This document shows positions 12,001 through 27,000 of a stretch of 64,000 bases of DNA, piece by piece (the stretch's first letter is position 1; every line of letters begins with the position of its first letter). The stretch comes from Drosophila pseudoobscura. Its lineage: Eukaryota; Arthropoda; Insecta; Diptera; Drosophilidae. The notes below the pieces were generated by a model, which saw only the letters and a program-made list of their open reading frames with translations, was not told where the DNA came from and did not search any database. The DNA lies in assembly GCF_009870125.1 (NCBI RefSeq), contig NC_046680.1, positions 15,767,501 to 15,831,500 of the forward strand, in the 5' to 3' direction. A program made the translations under genes and the position numbers.

Positions 12001-15000
12001 ACATTAATCCAATGAAAACAGCTCCTGGCTGGCATGAGAGTCGAGAAGTGCTATATGGAAGACAGATAATAGCAAAGAGCTGTCGTATTCGATTACGGTG
12101 CATCAGATGAAAATGAATCTGTTTGTGCCTTGTGATGTCTTCGGATATGGCTTGTAAGAACTGCTTGACAAGCAATTAAAGCGGACTTCTGTTGCAGTAG
12201 CTCTTTGTAGAGATTTGTTACTGTATTGCCTCCTCTGGGAGGAAAACCATCTACTGAACACACCCATTGAATTGCAATAATTATCGCTCCCATATCGATT
12301 ACTAGGGGACTGCTTTCGGGGGCCTGCTTTACGTGACTGGCATAGTTATCGTTCCATTTCACTTTAACTGTGCTGCTCATTTGCCTGTGAACGCAAACAG
12401 TTTACACATACCATGGGAGCGGGTGGAGCGGTAGAAGGGGTGGGGACGGCAGCTGGTGTTAGCAAAAATATTTACAAAGAAAACACTGTTCACGCTTTCA
12501 GTCTTTTGCCTCTGCCTTTTCCTCTTCCACTTCCACTTTATCCCTGCTTTTCATTTTGCATTTTCCATTTTCCATCCATAAACGATTCGTGTGGCCAACG
12601 CATTGGCATGGAATTTTAATTGGATGATTTTTGGTCCTGGCCACGTGTTTGTGAGTTGGAAAAGCCGAAAAGGAAAACTATCCCATAAACATATGTATGG
12701 GAATTTGGGCAGCTTTTCGTGCGTCCATTTGCGAGCGCCAGACAAATATTTCAGTGTTATTCCAGACGCTGTGCTGCCATAGATAAGCTGCCAGCTCAAC
12801 ACATATTGTTAGTAAGCGGCAAAATACAGAGAGCAAAGGCGTGGGCGTTTGGGTCCAGGCACAGACACAGGCAAAAGCACAGGCACGAACTGCTTCCATT
12901 TCCACTTAGGCAGGCCATAAATGGGTGCCCAGCAACGTGTGTCCGTGCTGGGGTCCGAGTGTGTGCGTGAGAGTCCTGCCACACACACACACACGCACAA
13001 ATACATACATATATCTATAATGATGTGGTCTTCCAGTCCTCTGTCCTCTGGAGCGTAAAATGTATGACAAAAGGAGGAAAACTGCGCTGCCAAGTGCGGA
13101 GCGGGTAGCGATGAGCTAAAAATACATGCACACAGAGGAACAATGGGGAAAATCCAGCAAAATCAACACCGAACTCCGGAGACGGGGGAGCAGCTGTGGA
13201 AGAACACTGAACAGAAATCCAATAACAAATTATATGCACTAGACAATTGGTCTGTTGTTGCCGGCTGTGGCGACAGGAAAAGCAGGACCAAGAGCCAATG
13301 TTTTACAACAACAACGAGAACGAGAATGACAACTACAATGACAACGACAACGACAACGACTTTTATGCGAAAAGTGCAAAATGATTTACGATTATGTTGA
13401 TAAAATGGCTTAAATAGTATTTTCATTTCTTGATGGTCGAGTGCACTTTGTGGCATCTACCCCCTGCCCCTTTCTGCCAGCACTCCCACACACTTTCAAT
13501 TGTCTGTGGCGGCAAGAGTGCCGTATGATTTGTTTGCGCTTAAGCAGAGCTGAGCATACTCCTTTCCAGCGTTCCTCTCTTTGCTTTTCTCAGCCCCCAG
13601 CACGCCAGCCCTTCTGTGCGGGCTCCTCTGCTGCTTTGGATTTCTTGAAATATTCATGGCCAGTCTCTGCCCTGCATGTCGTTTTCCTATATATTTTGCT
13701 TCTTTTTACTAAGCATAGCTTCGCTTCAAGTTATCTCAGGCAATGCCCTGACTTGAAGAACTTTTACCCTTTTGCATATACGATTTTGGCCTTAACTTTC
13801 ATAAAAGCGGTACAGATCATTGGCCCACAGCACTCAGCCGAGATGGCTTAAATAATCAATGCCCAGGACGGAGAAAACCAAACTGATTTCCTCTCCCCTC
13901 ACACATACAACCTGGCCGTTTACTATCTCCATATGCATCAGTGCTTATTGATTGAGAGACTCCGAGAGAGCCAGAAACAGAAATGAAGTTCTGAAGCATC
14001 TCATGTATAAATGACTCATAAACTATGAATGCACTTGCTACACATAATTGAATGAAACCGCACACATGTCGCAAAAGTTCATTTCCATATTATCCAGCTG
14101 TGGGGCAGAGGTGGGCCAATGGGACAGGGCCAAGAGCCTTGACTGGTGGGGAAAACGTGTTGAAATCAACTGACAGACATCCACATCCACATCCACAGCC
14201 CAGTCGCTGTCGCTGTCACCCCACTCCGGTGGTGGCTTTGTGGCGTTGAGTGCGAGATTGTTACCCAGTCTAATCCACAAACCTAAATCCAATTACATCA
14301 CACACATAGCAGTACATATAGAAAAATAGAGAGCGATACACACGCGCAATTGACTTCGTTTGAGAAGGGAGCTGAAGGCAAATTGCCCGTGAAATTATGG
14401 CCAATACTTCAACTCTCAAGGTTGGGCAATAATTCCAAGGAGCCGCCTGGAAAGTACATAAATCACTGCCTCGAGGGCGCATCAAATCAAATAGTGGCTA
14501 ATTTACTATTATTTATTATGATTTGATTGGGAAATAGTCCTCTGAAGCGGCGGGCTCCTCCGCTAAGTGTTGGCCTGTTCTGCGATCTGAGGAGATGGAC
14601 TGGACCCTCGGCTCATCGGTGGCTTTGACAACTGTCTAACCGAGCGTCTGACTGACTGAGCGATGGACTGGCTCTAATTGGATTTTCGATTTTCTGCTTG
14701 TATCATGAACGCATTTCCCACAATCGTTAGCTTGATACTCGTACTCTTTTTGCTGCTGCTGCTGCTGCTGTTGCTGCTGTTGCTGGCGATTAATTTAATT
14801 AATGTCACACACTAATGGCAACTCAATGCGATTATGTTGACAGTAGAACAGACCACAGCGGGCTAAATGAAATTGAGAAATTAACAATGAACTGGCACGA
14901 GGCAAATAAATTGAAATTCGAATCGACAATTCACCTCGAATGCCAAATGCGATTACTAAATGAATTGCAAAGGATGGTACCCCACACGCTCATACAAACA

Positions 15001-18000
15001 AATAACCATAATCGTCCGAATACGGTGTGTGGATAGGGGATGACTTTTTAAGCCCCTAATTAGTTCGTTATGAATTGCAGCAACAGGAGTTGGATAAGCA
15101 TTCAGCAGCAGCAGCAGCGGCAGCAGCAATCAGAATTTTGAAGCATGCTAATTTGGATTTGGTTTGGCAGCCCCAACCCACTGACAGGGAGAACATATGT
15201 CCTACACATGACATTCGGTGGGAGCTCTGATGGGTCTTTTGTCAGTCACACTTGATCCACATTTGTGAAGCTGCAGCAGGAACAAACATTCTGTCAGCCC
15301 CTCAGTGGTCCACTTGAGAATGCAAATCTGCTTGCTGTCTGTGGCAAGAGCAGCAGCAGCCGCAACAGCCGCAGCAGCAGCGAGGGCTGGAACAGTAGCT
15401 GCCTCCTGCTGCTCAATCATCGGTTAGGCGGGCCTCATCCTCATTCTCATCCTCGTCATCGCCTGCGCCAGAAACACTAACAGCCTATAATCGCAACTTA
15501 ACATGCACTAGTCGCACAAGGAGTAGGGTCGTGCCAAAGCAGTGGCGGTGGCAGTGTCAGTGGCAGAAGCAGCAGAGCAAACATCCTTCACAAGCCGGAT
15601 ATCGCACAATCTCACAGAAAACAAAAAACAAGCTGTAGCAAGCTTGACAGGCTGCTGCCTCCCCGGGCTGCAACGCGACCGACCTGCTTGCTGCACCTCA
15701 TCGCATCCGAGCGGGCTGTGCTGCACTAAATGACTTGCCCACATAGAGACACACTGGCCCGAAGGCAGGGCAGGCGTGGCTGGGGCACGGGCAGGGCGGG
15801 GCATCTGTCGAGTGCGTTGCACTGAATTTTAGAGCTTTTGTTTCGTTGCTCGAGCCACTCTCTCGGCTGAGCTTGTGTTTTATATGCGTTTATCTCCCAG
15901 GCAGATGCCTTTTCGTGTTGTTGTTGTGGGTGGTGGTGGTGGTGGTGGTGGTGGTGGTGGTGGTGGTGCTCATTGGCAGAGAGGTCCTTGTGCCTGAGCA
16001 ACGTTTACAAACATCCAGTTGAGTGCCTTTGAGTGCCATTGTTCTTGAACATTTGAACATGTGTTGTCAATGCGAGAGTTGCATAGCTCGTTGCGCCCAG
16101 AGAATGGCTCCCTCTCGCTCTCCCTCGCTCACTGACTCTTGAAGGGAAAATGCGGCCTACCTCTGGAGCCGTCGGAGGCTTCGGCAAAGATTTTGGCTGC
16201 ATTTCTATTTGACAATCAACTTTTGTCGCCACCTTTCGCCTGGGTACCCACTCGGCCAATATCTGCAGTCGAGTCTCGGATCCGATCCAATAACGGCGCC
16301 ACTTGGCAGATGCTCAGAAGAAGTGCAACTACAACTATTAGCATTCGGCTGAAGAATGGCATAGAAGTCAACAGAAGTGTGGACGAGAGAGCCGCTCCGA
16401 GTGCGAAAAGGCGAGATGTGAAAAAATATTTGCACTGCCAGAAATTGACAACTGTTTGCTTAGTGGAGAGTGTTTGCACCCCCGCTGCTGCAGCCACTCC
16501 AGTGCCGTTCTGAAAGCGGAAATTTGACACTCTCCTTCCTACTTTCTCTTTCACTTACACCCCAACATGGCGGCTCACCCACCCCACCCACGGGGCCATC
16601 AGCAGGGGAATGGAAAAGTGCCACTGAGGAAGATGAAAACATTCCATTTGGTAGAATGTAGCGTTATATCAGCTTACGTTTTAATGGCACTGCCACTGGC
16701 TCTCAGATGGAGGATGGGGGATCAGACGCGGACGCGGACTCGGTCTCGGTCTCGCGATACTGCCAGTTCAATGATATAGTTCCGTTAGCCATTCGCCAGA
16801 GAAAAGGAGAATGGACAGATCCCGCGCTGGGTGTATCCATGGCCAAACTATTTGATTACCGATTGCTGCTATTCCTGCTCGTTGGTATCGGGATGGGGGC
16901 AGTGGCAGTGGAAAGTGCAGACTGTCCCATGGCTTTTAATTGCCGCATCCATTTCCAAAGAAGCGCTAATGCTACAAAAGATAACAAGCGAAGAGCAGTC
17001 CTCAGAGGAGGACAAAGCAAATCGCAACGATTTCGAGCAAACAAAGAAAAGCGAGAGGAGCAAATAAATGGAGAAGACCTCAAAGGGCTTGCAACTTCAT
17101 TCGATTAGGATGTCTAGAAGATCCCCGAGGGGGCTAGGCTTTCGCTGCAAGCAGCAGAGTCTAATCAATCAGCTGAAAACTTTCCCGAGCTCCCGCCTCA
17201 GCCAAGGATTTTCCTTGCCATGAAGCCATGAAGAAGAAACTTTCCAGCTCCAGCTAGAATCGGAAATTGTACCTTCATGGTCATGTCCATACATAATTAT
17301 ACAATTTGTACGGAATTTCCAATTTCCAACAGCCGAAACTTTCGTAAAACTCAAAAACGCTGAGCAACTCACTACACGGCCACTGCCACTGCCACTGCTA
17401 CTGCTACTGCCATTGCCAAGCAGTTTCCAAGTATCGAATCGATAAAAAGAAGTGACTAACAGAAAGTGTAAATAGAACTGTTTGACCCTGGACAACGTCA
17501 TAAATATGTCAGACCTAGACCGAAAACAATTTGTCAGGAGGGATCGAAGGGGGAGAGAAGAGGCGGAGACGAGGCAGGGAAGTAGGCAGGATTGGAGGGA
17601 GACCGAGCTGAGTTAACATATAGTAATATTATGTCGTGACCTGGTCCTGGTCTCCCTACTGTTTCAACTTTAATCAATAAATTGTGGCATTATTCAACTG
17701 CCTCAAACAACTTGCACACACGTGCACCATGGTGCATGCTGGATGGACGAGGCACAGCAACTGGCTGGCTGGCTTGCTGCAAATATTTGTGTGCTGCTTG
17801 TGGCAGACTCGGAGCCTTGCTGTATGCCTGAAATATGAGTCTGGAAAGGACTTATTTGCAGGACCCTCAGGCGGAGATATGTGCATGCGGGTGTGGCAAG
17901 CACATCGCACTTCTTCCACTGCTCTCTCTATCTCCCTCCGAGTGTGTGCTCTCGTTTGGCATCGGCATGGGCATCGGCATCAGCATCGTTACGCTAACAA

Positions 18001-21000
18001 GCTGTAGCTTCAGCTGCCACGTCCCGTCCCCCACGTCCGCATGTGAGGACAGAGCCCAGGCACAATGTGGCGAGGATGCTGTCGACTCTTTGTGAGCAAT
18101 TTGTCGGGCTGCAGCCCGGCCGCTTGCTTAATTTTACATCAAATTTATAACTGACTTATTGGCACTTGGCACTGGGATTACGCCTTCCAGGCCAGGGCCC
18201 TAAACCAGTCTTCAGAGTTGCTCACACGAGTTATTACGTATACGCAGAGTGTTCGGAGTGTCCGGAGTGTCCGTTCGTGTCTGTGTCTGCGTGTGCGTGA
18301 CGAAGGGGCAAAGTTGCCGGCTCACTTCGAGTTTCGAGGGCCAAATTGTATGACATGAGAGATCAGGTAAACGGAAATTCAAATGATGAAAACCGAAAAC
18401 GAAAATGCTTCATTTATGCAATTTACAATATTGGCAACTCAGCGAAATCCCCTTTCTCTCCTTCCCCGGTGCGGTCCCCAGTGGCAGCTGTCGTGGGTTT
18501 CGTTTTTTATCAAAAGCAATTTTGCAATTTCTTTTGCTTGGCCTTTTAATAAATTCCGCCAAGCTTTGCATTTTCAGCAGTTTTCGCTGTGGTTCGTCTG
18601 CTCCGTCTGCTCCTCCACTTCGCTCACTTTTTCTGCTGCTCTTTGTGCTGATTTTAACACTTTTCGAAATTTCCGAGTAGGCCACGAAATTGGCAAGGCA
18701 CTCCCGCTCCAGGTCCTGCCGCTTCGACTAGTCTTCCTCGTCAAGGCAACGAACTGAAATCGGGTTGGGTCTGGGATTTGTTTGGAGAAGGTTTTTCAGC
18801 TCCTTGCGCTGAATAGTGTTCCTTCACCTTCATTTTTTTTTTTGCTAGAATTTTAATGAAAATTTAAATAATTGAAAACCATGTTGCAATGCCAGGAGTA
18901 ATGCGGCGGAGGCTGGAGACGGTGGGCGGACTCTGCTGTTGGTGTTGCATATTAATGAGCCCAACGGCCCCCGCTGGTCCCGTGCCCCCGCCAGCTTCCG
19001 CTCGTTGAACGCTTTAAGAGCTTTCGGTTAAAGCGATTTGGCAGGCAACCAAAAGGTGTCTCTAGGAGTCCTCTCCTCCTCGGCTGCAGCTTGCACAGCA
19101 TTTGACAATGACAAATGAATACTTTTATGGCCGCGACCCTGCCAACCAAGAAGCACAGGCAGCGGCATCGGGGGTGTCAGCGGGTTCGGGGGTGGCAGTG
19201 CGAGTCGGAGTGGCAGCGGTAGAAGCATTAAAAGTTTCGTGCTGGCCAAAGTGACACCCCAGGCAGGTGTGGCAGGCAGACTCAGACAGACTCGGGGAGA
19301 CCGTCGGAGGGGCAGATGAAATCAGCAGGATGCCCTTCCAGCCAAGGTGCGACGCGTTGCGTTTAAGGCTTTGGCTTAGGCCATGACAGGAAGTGGTTGC
19401 TGCTACTTACTGCGTAGTCATGTCCAACACTTGCCTCTATTTATTCAGACAAGCCTCTCCAGCACCTCCACCCTCACCTCCAACCCGTGTCCTGTTTACC
19501 AAACGAATTAAATTGTTCGCCTCGAGTGTGCTTCGTGCGGGGCAGGACGAGTATGCGGCAACCACTGTGATTGCCATGCCCCGATGTTTGTTGTTTGCTG
19601 TCACAGCCTGCAGCCTCTGAATTTGTTAATCCGTGCCACTCAATCAGCGAGAGCTGAGCTCCTGCCTAACGCGGAGCTGTGAGCCGAGAGCTATGCACGC
19701 CTCGCTCTGTGGCAGCCATCAATTTCTGTTCCTTGCCAATCCACTAATTATGCACGTCCCAATGTACAGTGGGTGCCGCAGCCACCAAAATGAAGTAAAC
19801 GTCTCTGAAATCGAGACTTTTTGCGCGAGCGGAAAGGCTTTCGTCTAATTTGGAAAATTTGACATTGAAGAACTTTCTTCGGAGCTGCTTTTCAATCAAT
19901 TTTAACCACTTTTCCGGGTGCTAGTGCCATAGTACTTTGGAGAGGTCGATTCAACGTTTCTATTCCCATCAGAGTTGGTGATTATTAAGTTTCGTTGTCG
20001 ATTGGTGGCACTCACAGGAGCTGCTGTGGAGACACACACATACACACCTTGGCCTATATGATTAACGACTTGATTCTCTCAAACTGTTGCACACACACAC
20101 GCACACAGTGAGAGACAAATGTGAGGAGCATTTGACATCAATTATCGCACCCGGGCTAAGCTACAACCTGGCACAACCCGGGCCCCAGCGACCCATCGAT
20201 TTTCATCCCCGAAGTTGGCTTAAGCTTGGCATTGACTAACGCTACTCATGTGCAGGTGGGCAGGCAGGCAGGCATGGCCCACGGAGCGAAACACGGCGCA
20301 AGGACAAGTTAATTGATTTTTTATTAGGCAGCAAAGGCAGAACCAGAACCAGAACCAATTGTGTACAAGTATACACCTACATATACTCGCACATGTACAA
20401 GCAAAAACACCACAACAGAAACAGGGGCGCCTCCCACCTGGCGGGGTCCGATGTGGGTCGATGGGTAACCGCTACAGAAAGAAATAAAAAATTGAAAATT
20501 GACAATTTTCAATTTGAGCTGCGGAAATATTTTGATTTCCTTTTGGTGGCCCGCAAAAAAAGAAGGAAATTCATATGTGTACCCGTATATCCTGCACGGG
20601 GGGAAAGCTCTCTGTCGCGCATATTTTCCGCTCCATTTCCCACAGTGGCTGGCGGACAAGGAAAAGACGGAGGAGCACCACTTTGTCAATGCAATAAAAG
20701 TTTGCGTGTGAATCGCGTTGCCCAGAACCGGGTTGGGTCGCAGAGCAGAAAGAGGGAACCTGGAAGCTGGAGCCGGGAACCGGGAAGCTGGGAGAGGAGT
20801 CCAGGGATGCGGCACGGTGGGACCTCCTTTTGGGACACATGCACTTTAAATTATGCATATAATTCGCCCTGTCGGTCCACCAAGTAATTAAGCAGATAGC
20901 AGCCAATGTACACGTAAATGTGCACACATGTATGTGTTCATATCTATGCATGTCAAAAGAGTGTGTGTGTGTGTGTGTGTGTGAGTGTGTGTGAGTGTCT

Positions 21001-24000
21001 GGAGGGAGCGCAGGATTTTAATTAGAAATTCATGCGCCTAGCTGAGCAGGCTCGCAAAAGCTTCGTAGGCCTCACTTGACTTTCCCCCATCTATCACTCT
21101 TTCTCAGAACTCTTCGCACTCTTGGAAGCAGTAGGCTGTAGGGAGATAGACTCCCTTTATGCATGTTGATTGATAAGCTTGAAGCAGACCTAGCCATTGA
21201 TCGCATAATAATAAATCGGTTTTGGGCTGACAGCCATCCTGTCCTGACCATCATCAATCTAGCTGAGACTGAGAAAAGGTTGCCTGGATGGGCAAGGAAT
21301 GCTAGGCTGGAATCTGCATACCAGTTTGGGGTCGGTCAGAACCTAATTACATTCGAGTGAATTGAGTTGTTGTTGGAGGAAATCGAAAACTTTTCTCCAC
21401 CGCAAGCTGACAGGACAGGACAGGACAGGACAGCATAGGACAGCTCACATCGAGTCGGGCGGGGGGAGTGTCCTTGGCTGGTCTGCTACTTGGCTGAGAC
21501 TCAACTGAGTATGTCATTTTATTGAATCAAAAACCACTCAGCTATTGAAAATCAATTTGCACTGCTTCTGCTGCGGCAGGAGCTCCGGCAACAGCTCCGG
21601 TCACAGGGATGGCCAGCAGTCTGTCACGGGCAGGCTAACAAGAAATAGGACAATAAATGGCCACACACTGACGCACGCTTTCTGTGGGTTTTCCACATTT
21701 ACACTTGCAATAATCATACAAACACATAAAAGGGAAAACTCGTCAGTGAATCTCCCCGTTCCCCTCATGCCTTGCCATCCGCCTTGCCATCCGCCTTTCC
21801 ATTTCAGGTATGATCAGCAGTCGTCGCACATGACGCCTTTTAAACCAATTCAAAATCGAGTTAAGAGCGCAAGGACATCCGCTGGCTCTGCTCTCTCGTC
21901 GTCTCTCCCCCTCGTTCCCCTGTTTGTATGCAAAATGATGCGGCAATGCCACTGAAAATTGATGGCAGTCACGTAGAATGCGTGGTGGAGCAGCACACCA
22001 GCCAGAAGCCAAGAGAAAATCCATAAAAAGAAGTGGAAACATGGGGGCCAGGACCAGGTCCAGGCCAGGCATATTCCCCCTTATTCCATTTTGTTTTGTG
22101 CAATAAAAATAAAAAGTAAGGAGAGGCCGAGGTCGAGGCACCAAATTCAAATTACATACAGAACAGACCAAGATGTGAATGCAAGTGTCATTACAGGAAG
22201 AATCAGAAGGCATTTCACGCAGCTTGAACCGCACAACACTTCCCACACGCCTTCCACATCCTTGAGGATTTCGGTTCGGCTTAATGAAAGCCTCTGCTCT
22301 CTTATTTGGCCCAGATTGTGGTGGCAGAGGGACGTTGCGGCTAGGGGAGTGGGGGGTGAGGGGTGAGGGAGCACCTCATAAAGCCATACAATTTGAGGGG
22401 AGCCAAGGCCGGCGGTGGCGAGGTTTACCCATGCTCCCCACAGAAGCAAATAAATAAAAGCCGCAACAGGCCAGGCAAATGGTTAAGGATGCCGATACTG
22501 GCTTGGCCTGCGTCGACCCGACCCCATGCGACCCGACCAGGCAGGCGTTGAGCGTGAGCCGATTAAGCTTATCAGCTGGCCCGGCTCCAGCTCCTGCTGC
22601 TGCTCCTGCTCTAGCAGCTGCTGGCGGGCTTCCTGGCCTGCTGGCTTCCTGGCTTCCCGGCTTACTCATACCGACAAGCACAGAGCGAAGAGTAAAGAGT
22701 GGAGAGTGTGTGGCCAGGGCAAACAACATTGTGAAATTTTAATTGTTGGCCATAAATTTAACATCCGAGGCCGAGTAACATATTTATTAAGCGCTCGAAA
22801 AAGTGCGGCAGAACAGCACGAAGTGCGGCTAACCACTGGACCACAGGGCATCCCAGACGGGCTTGACTTCTCTGTGTCATCTGTCCCGTCGACTGTCGAC
22901 TCAATCTTCGCTCGCAGATTGTTGGCAGTGGTGTTGCCGTTGCTTGTCAAATAAAAAGTGTGCCTCGGCAATGTCTGTGGCTGTGCCAGTAATTTGCCGC
23001 CGCAGTTAATGAAAATTGAAAAGTGCTTACTCGCATTGCGTATACGCCACATAGTCCTTGGTCTGCATCGCATCGCACCACATCACATCACATCACATCG
23101 CGATGGATTGGATCGATGGTGGGTGTATTGTCAGTGATGTGGTTGCATAATAGCTGCTCTACATTTCGCGCTACAGCACACTTATGCAACAAGCAAACCC
23201 ATTAGAAGTTGCAACAGCCCTATACCCAACGGCCCCACCCCGTTGTCTGTTTTTGTGTCGAGTCATTTTTGCGCTCAAAAGCACTCACTAAAACAAATAA
23301 ACACTTTGCCCATTGTTTCGTTTTGACAAATGCGTGTAATTTACGGAAATGTTTGCCCGTCCGTCCCCCCCCCCCCCCCCCCCCACCCCCCACTCTCACT
23401 CTCACTCGCTCTCCTTCTCTTTCGCTCCGGCACTCCTTGTCTCTATCGCTCGCTCTCTCGCTGTGTGCTGCATGTTTGCTAAATTGTCTTGGCTATGTTT
23501 GCAGAGCTCTCGGCATCCTTAACTCAGCCCGACTACGGGAGCGGCAATTAGTGGGAGCTGGGAAAAAGCCATGAAGTAAGTGGAAGCTTTCCACTTTCCC
23601 TCCCCGCGTAATGCACACACACACACCCAGACACCCAGACACCCACATCCGTACGTACTCCGGATTACAAAGTCATAATCGGGGTAGAAAAATATAGGTT
23701 ATATAGCCTACATCCATCCCTAACCATCTGCTGCGGCTGCTGCTCGTCAAAGTGGCAATAAAATATGCTCTCATATTGCTGCCGCTCGAATGGCTCATCG
23801 TGGGCCAATTGAAATGCTTATTGTGAGGTGGAAGTGGCATCGAGGAGCAGTTGGTCAAGCAGATCAACCATGAAATCACAAAAGATTCCTTTTGCTTTGC
23901 CGCCTGCTTTGTTGTGGTCTTAATGAGGAAATATCATTGTTGTTTCGCTTCGGTTTGGTTCGGTTCGGTTCGCTTTGTTCCGTTTTGTCTTTGGCTGGAA

Positions 24001-27000
24001 AGGCTGTGCAATTTACGATACCTTTGTGGTTTCAATCTGGCAATGGGAAACATAATTAAAAATTGTGACAGCCATAAATTTGGTTTGGCTCCCCTCCAGG
24101 GACCCACAGAAGGAGACAGGAGGCCAACCAGCAGATAGCAGATAATTAAAGTGGCTAAAAAAGCCAAAAAAGAAGAAAAAATAAGCACGAAACTGGGTCC
24201 AAACAGGGCCAACAAGGGCCCTCCAATCCCCTGCTCTATTTTCTTGTTTTGCTGCTGCTTTTCTCCGTTTGGTTGGAAAAGTAGCTTAAAAGTCAGGCGA
24301 AATCAATTAGGTTGCAGTTTATGGCAGACACAGAGGACTGGAGCATTAGAGCTTTAAGCCTTTCTGGTCCCGGCCAAAGCATCATTTGATTTGAGTATAG
24401 CTGCTGCAGCGCAGAGCCAGCTGCTGCTCCCGATGCAAAATGCAGGATGCCCACATCCCAGCTGTCCGCCCACCAGCACCACTATACCGTTTAAAGACCC
24501 ACTCCCAAGGTCCACGGTCCCGGTCCCGATCCCCAGTCGACTGCTGGCCTGGCTGCGGGCTCCGATGCTGGCCTGGATGGGACTTGGCCTGTTGTAAAGT
24601 GTCAAAACGTGTACTTGTCGCTGGCAGGATGTGCAGCAGCTCCTTTAATTTGAATTTTATGCACTGCATGCATAAATTTATGGCCCTGGCCCGAGCCCGA
24701 GCCCGAACCCCGCCTTCAAATGGCGCCGACAATGACAAAGGCAACATGACAGGCACATGTCCATTATGGCCAGACGGGGGCGGCCACTCGGCTCTGAGTG
24801 GGTGGACAGCATTTAAATGTGCTGGTTGCCGTTGCCAGCCAGCAAAAGAGCACGAGCCGGGAGCCAGAGACCTTCTTATCTGGGCTCTGACAAGTCGGGC
24901 GGCATCTTAAATCATTGGGACCAGAAATCTGATTAAAGCCAGAGCGCAGGATGCTGGAAAAACCAGCACCATTTCCGTATTTGCAAAGAATTTGCGTAAC
25001 AATTAATTGCACATTTAATATTGTCGTTTATGCCGGCCTGGGCGAAGATGAAAAAGATTGAAAAATGAATTTTTAATTACAATTGCTGCGAGAGAATTAA
25101 TTTATATAAGCGCATTCTCCTGCAATCATAAAAGGTTATTTACCGGAATTTCAACCTTTGTTGTTCAGCTACTCCTACTCCTGCTGCTGCTCCTTCTGCT
25201 GCTCCTGCTTCTGCTGTTGTGGCTGATGCATTGATTTTGATATGACGCTGCACCATATGGACACGGGACAAGGGACACATGGCAGCCTTAATATCCTGCC
25301 TGTCAACCACCCCTTGCTCTCTGTATGTGTGAGTGTGGCCTCGCCCCTTCAGTTTCTGTCAGACTGTCAGAGTGCTAAAAATAACATGTGGAAAAAAGAC
25401 CCACCAAAGAGTGACCGAACCGAACCGAATCGAATCGAATCGAGTCGAACGCGCCGCTGATGCATTATAAATGCGCCAATTGCATTGAGTGCAATGATTT
25501 TTAACTTGTTTTGGCTGTCACTGCCGCTGCCACTGACGCTGCCACTGACGCTGCCACTGCCACTGCCATTGGCCTCATAAAATCGCGCTCGGCTTCTGTC
25601 TCTCGCGAATCGGTCTGAAACGGTGCTGTCAGAGGCACTTCCTTCAGATTATGACTTTGATTGACCTTAGCAAACAGAAGGAAAAATCAATTAAATAAAA
25701 TGGAAATTGCAGAAGAAAAACTTTTGTGGATCAAGGCCTTGTTCTTGTTATTGTAATTATTCTTATTATAGCTATGAAATACCTTTAAGATCCGTTTCTA
25801 GAGTACTTCTACATTGCAAGAATTGTGTCTTAGCCGAAATAAAAACACTCTAATACTTCTCGTTTGGCTTGGGGATTTGATCTCTTGCAATAGACTTGGT
25901 CATGGTTAATGAAACCCGTACTGGCTGTACTGTCTAAACAATAATAAAGCAGGGTATAACTGATTAAACCAATATGGCGCCCAGATATGTACATATTTCG
26001 GTGCTATGCACGAAACTCATCTAATTATGCAACGAAAATCTGCACTACTCTAACAAGGACAGAGCCCAGGACAACTGGGACAGCTGGGACAACTAGGACA
26101 GCGAGGCTTACTAAACTGTGACCAAATGTCACACGTGGTTTTAATTATTGCCAAGAGTTCTGCTCCGTACTCTGCCGTACTGTACTGTACTGTGGATGTG
26201 TCCATAAGAGCTCGTCTGTGTTTGTGTGTGTGTGCCAGGCCTAATTACATTTTGTGGCATTCGACAAAGTGTTGATTATTAATTAAAATAGCTTTATTCA
26301 ACGCTGTCGCCTATCAGAATATCAGTTAAATATTTAAGCATTCCTTTGCCTCTGCCTAAACACTGTCCATGTAATCATGGCTCCATTATGCCATAACGAG
26401 CTCTCCCTTCCTCCCCCCACCCCCCTCTCCGCATCCACCACTGTATGTGTGTGCAGGCATGTGTGTGTGTTCTGTTTGTGTCGTAAGGGGAAAACAGAAA
26501 TCAAAATGGCTGGCAAATAGCAGACAAAGTTTTGCTGCAAATGGAATAGAATGAAATGCGAATGGGAATGGGTCTGGGAATAGGTCTGGGAATGGGAATG
26601 GAAACGGGTTGCAAGTGTAAATGGCTTGTAATTAAGCTGCAACGTGAGACGTTTAAATGGAAATTGCATTTGGCCTAATGCCCGTACCCTCTTCCTCTCT
26701 CTCTCTCTTTCTTGCTCTCGTTCCCTCTTGCAGAAGGAGCTGTTCGTGAGCAAAGTTGAGCCTACGTCGCCGCGCAACGAACGCAAATTCTCCGCTGCCA
26801 CAGCGCCATCGATGAAAACAAAGTGGCTGAAAGCATTTAAGAGCCTAAAGCCTGCTGGTTCTGGTTCAGCACAACAAGCAGACAGGTAAGTCCAACCCTG
26901 CACCATCCCCTATAGCGTCCCCTCCCCTGCCCTCTGACACAACATTATCAGGCATAGAGCGAACAGAAACCACAGCAAAGTACGAGTGTCCCGCCCCATA

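Larger units (their letters stand above)
4159..14750. other. Large stacl intron, left part: no supported gene
   Basis: Intronic DNA containing simple repeats, T-rich and pyrimidine-rich tracts and many short chance frames. One stretch with protein-like composition but internal stops (7114-7350) is listed separately. I saw no tRNA, rRNA or transposon terminal repeats. Confidence 0.5.
14786..26733. other. Large stacl intron, right part: no supported gene
   Basis: Intronic DNA with CAG/CTG, GGT, GT, AGGAC and CACTGC simple repeats and a 20-C homopolymer. The intron ends in a very strong polypyrimidine tract (26690-26730) and TTGCAG. One short frame with a signal-peptide-like start (16839-17108) is listed separately. 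No other gene is supportable. Confidence 0.5.

Noticed and set aside
13441..13851. 136-codon plus-strand frame in the big intron
   Set aside because: Cys/Phe/Leu-rich composition typical of T- and C-rich intron DNA; no signal of coding constraint.
20324..20887. Overlapping ~163-codon frames on opposite strands
   Set aside because: Mutual overlap, repeat-derived Arg/Glu/Ser-Gly stretches and no splice logic; considered chance.
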